This document shows, in pieces, positions 4,591-5,123 of a DNA stretch of 5,123 bases; the stretch's first letter is position 1; each line of letters opens with the position of its first letter. The stretch is from Acidimicrobiaceae bacterium. Lineage in GTDB: Bacteria; Actinomycetota; Acidimicrobiia; Acidimicrobiales; RAAP-2. Under the pieces are notes generated by a model that did not search any database, was not told the DNA's origin, and saw nothing but the letters and a program-made list of their open reading frames with translations. The position numbers and the translations under genes are program-made. The DNA is taken from contig PLSY01000067.1 in the NCBI GenBank assembly GCA_003164275.1, positions 1 to 5,123 of the forward strand, read 5' to 3'.

Positions 4591-5123
4591 GTGAACGACA
4601 CCGAAGACTTGTGGACATCGTGCGCCGACGCCCTTCGCGAGCAGGTGTCCGACGCCATCTGGCAGGCCTACCTGTCGGGCATCACCCCCCTGTCCGTCGA
4701 GGACGGCGAGATCGTCCTCGGGGTCCCCAACACGCTGATCCGGGACCGGGTCGAGTCCCGGTTCCTCGGCCTCATCCAGGACACGGTCACCGGCACCCTC
4801 GGTCGTGACCTGACGGTGCACCTCGAGATCGTCGCACCGTCCGAACAACGTGACGCGGCGGCCATCTCACTCGCCCAGGTCGACGACGACCGACCGCCGA
4901 CGACGAGCGCCGCCAGGCCGAATCGGCCGAGCGAGCCCGCCACCTCACAGCTTCTCGACCCCCGGTACACCTTCGAGACCTTCGTCATCGCATCGTCCAA
5001 CCGCTTCGCGCACGCCGCCGCCCAGTCGGTGGCCGAGTCGCCGGCCCGGTCCTACAACCCGCTGTTCATCTACGGAGATGCCGGCCTCGGCAAGACCCAC
5101 CTCCTCCATGCCATCGGCAACTA
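4591..5123 (+). CDS. dnaA: Chromosomal replication initiator protein DnaA (5' part, runs off right edge)
   Basis: DnaA is the AAA+ ATPase that binds DnaA boxes, opens the origin and recruits the replicative helicase; it also often represses its own gene. The window holds the first 177 codons from GTG 4591 ([21 protein letters not shown]...). Domain I, which binds helicase and other partners, covers about residues 1-86, including W24 and the stretch [17 protein letters not shown] short, polar, proline-rich linker (domain II, about 87-122) follows. Domain III then begins at [20 protein letters not shown] (122-141) and reaches the Walker A motif GDAGLGKT (162-169) in [18 protein letters not shown]. 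Walker B, the sensor motifs and the DNA-binding domain IV lie beyond the edge. Linker length is short compared with Streptomyces, which has a very long domain II. The gene diverges from rpmH. Confidence 0.97.
   Translation, partial: MNDTEDLWTSCADALREQVSDAIWQAYLSGITPLSVEDGEIVLGVPNTLIRDRVESRFLGLIQDTVTGTLGRDLTVHLEIVAPSEQRDAAAISLAQVDDDRPPTTSAARPNRPSEPATSQLLDPRYTFETFVIASSNRFAHAAAQSVAESPARSYNPLFIYGDAGLGKTHLLHAIGN
4610..4618 (-). promoter_or_regulatory. DnaA-box-like site 4, inside the dnaA coding start
   Basis: The minus strand reads ATGTCCACA, one mismatch from TTGTCCACA. It falls in codons 7-10 of dnaA (LWTS), so it may be a chance product of coding constraint. Confidence 0.35.

Noticed and set aside
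4583..4598. parS-like core CACGTGAA at the dnaA start
   Set aside because: Only about 10 of 16 bases match the parS consensus, and the sequence is explained by the ribosome-site spacer and first codons of dnaA.
1..5123. CRISPR arrays, insertion sequences, tRNA or rRNA genes
   Set aside because: No spaced direct repeats, transposase fragments, cloverleaf-like segments or rRNA sequence were seen on either strand.

Overview
This window is the left-hand flank of a bacterial chromosome replication origin, from a GC-rich actinobacterium. The gene order is the conserved dnaA / rpmH-rnpA-yidD-yidC-jag-rsmG block. dnaA reads rightward off the right edge. The other genes all read leftward, as expected when both arms are transcribed away from the origin. 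The GC-rich third codon positions, frequent GTG starts and actinobacterial form of YidC and Jag point to Actinomycetota. The YidC and RsmG sequences look most like class Acidimicrobiia to me, but that is an impression from memory and not a computed placement.

Layout from right to left. (1) 4591-5123, plus strand: the 5' third of dnaA, reaching just past the Walker A motif. (2) 4241-4590: a non-coding divergent intergenic region with three DnaA-box-like 9-mers close to dnaA; a fourth lies in the first codons of dnaA. No AT-rich unwinding element is visible. (3) 4240-2288, minus strand: rpmH, rnpA, yidD and yidC, each overlapping the next by 4 bases (GTGA or ATGA junctions), then jag after a 3-base gap. 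(4) 1185-1327: the jag-rsmG spacer, with a perfect 14-bp inverted repeat and a possible 46-codon small ORF. (5) 1184-504, minus strand: rsmG. (6) 1-503: no recognised gene, but an unmistakable parS site (447-462), a G-quadruplex-capable tract (224-246), and a possible leftward gene starting at 176 and leaving the window.

The genes form a familiar functional group. L34 is a ribosomal protein; RnpA is the protein subunit of RNase P. YidD and YidC handle membrane-protein insertion. Jag/KhpB is an RNA-binding partner often found beside YidC. RsmG methylates 16S rRNA. DnaA starts replication, and parS is the ParB loading site for origin segregation.

The most unusual observation is at rpmH/rnpA. 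A second ATG lies 4 bases before the rpmH ATG, shares its Shine-Dalgarno sequence, and opens the rnpA frame through the whole of rpmH. This is the geometry described for Thermus, where rpmH is nested inside an extended rnpA. The short GTG start is the default annotation, so this remains a hypothesis. I see no clear sign of a wholly new system; most of the window is a conserved housekeeping locus.
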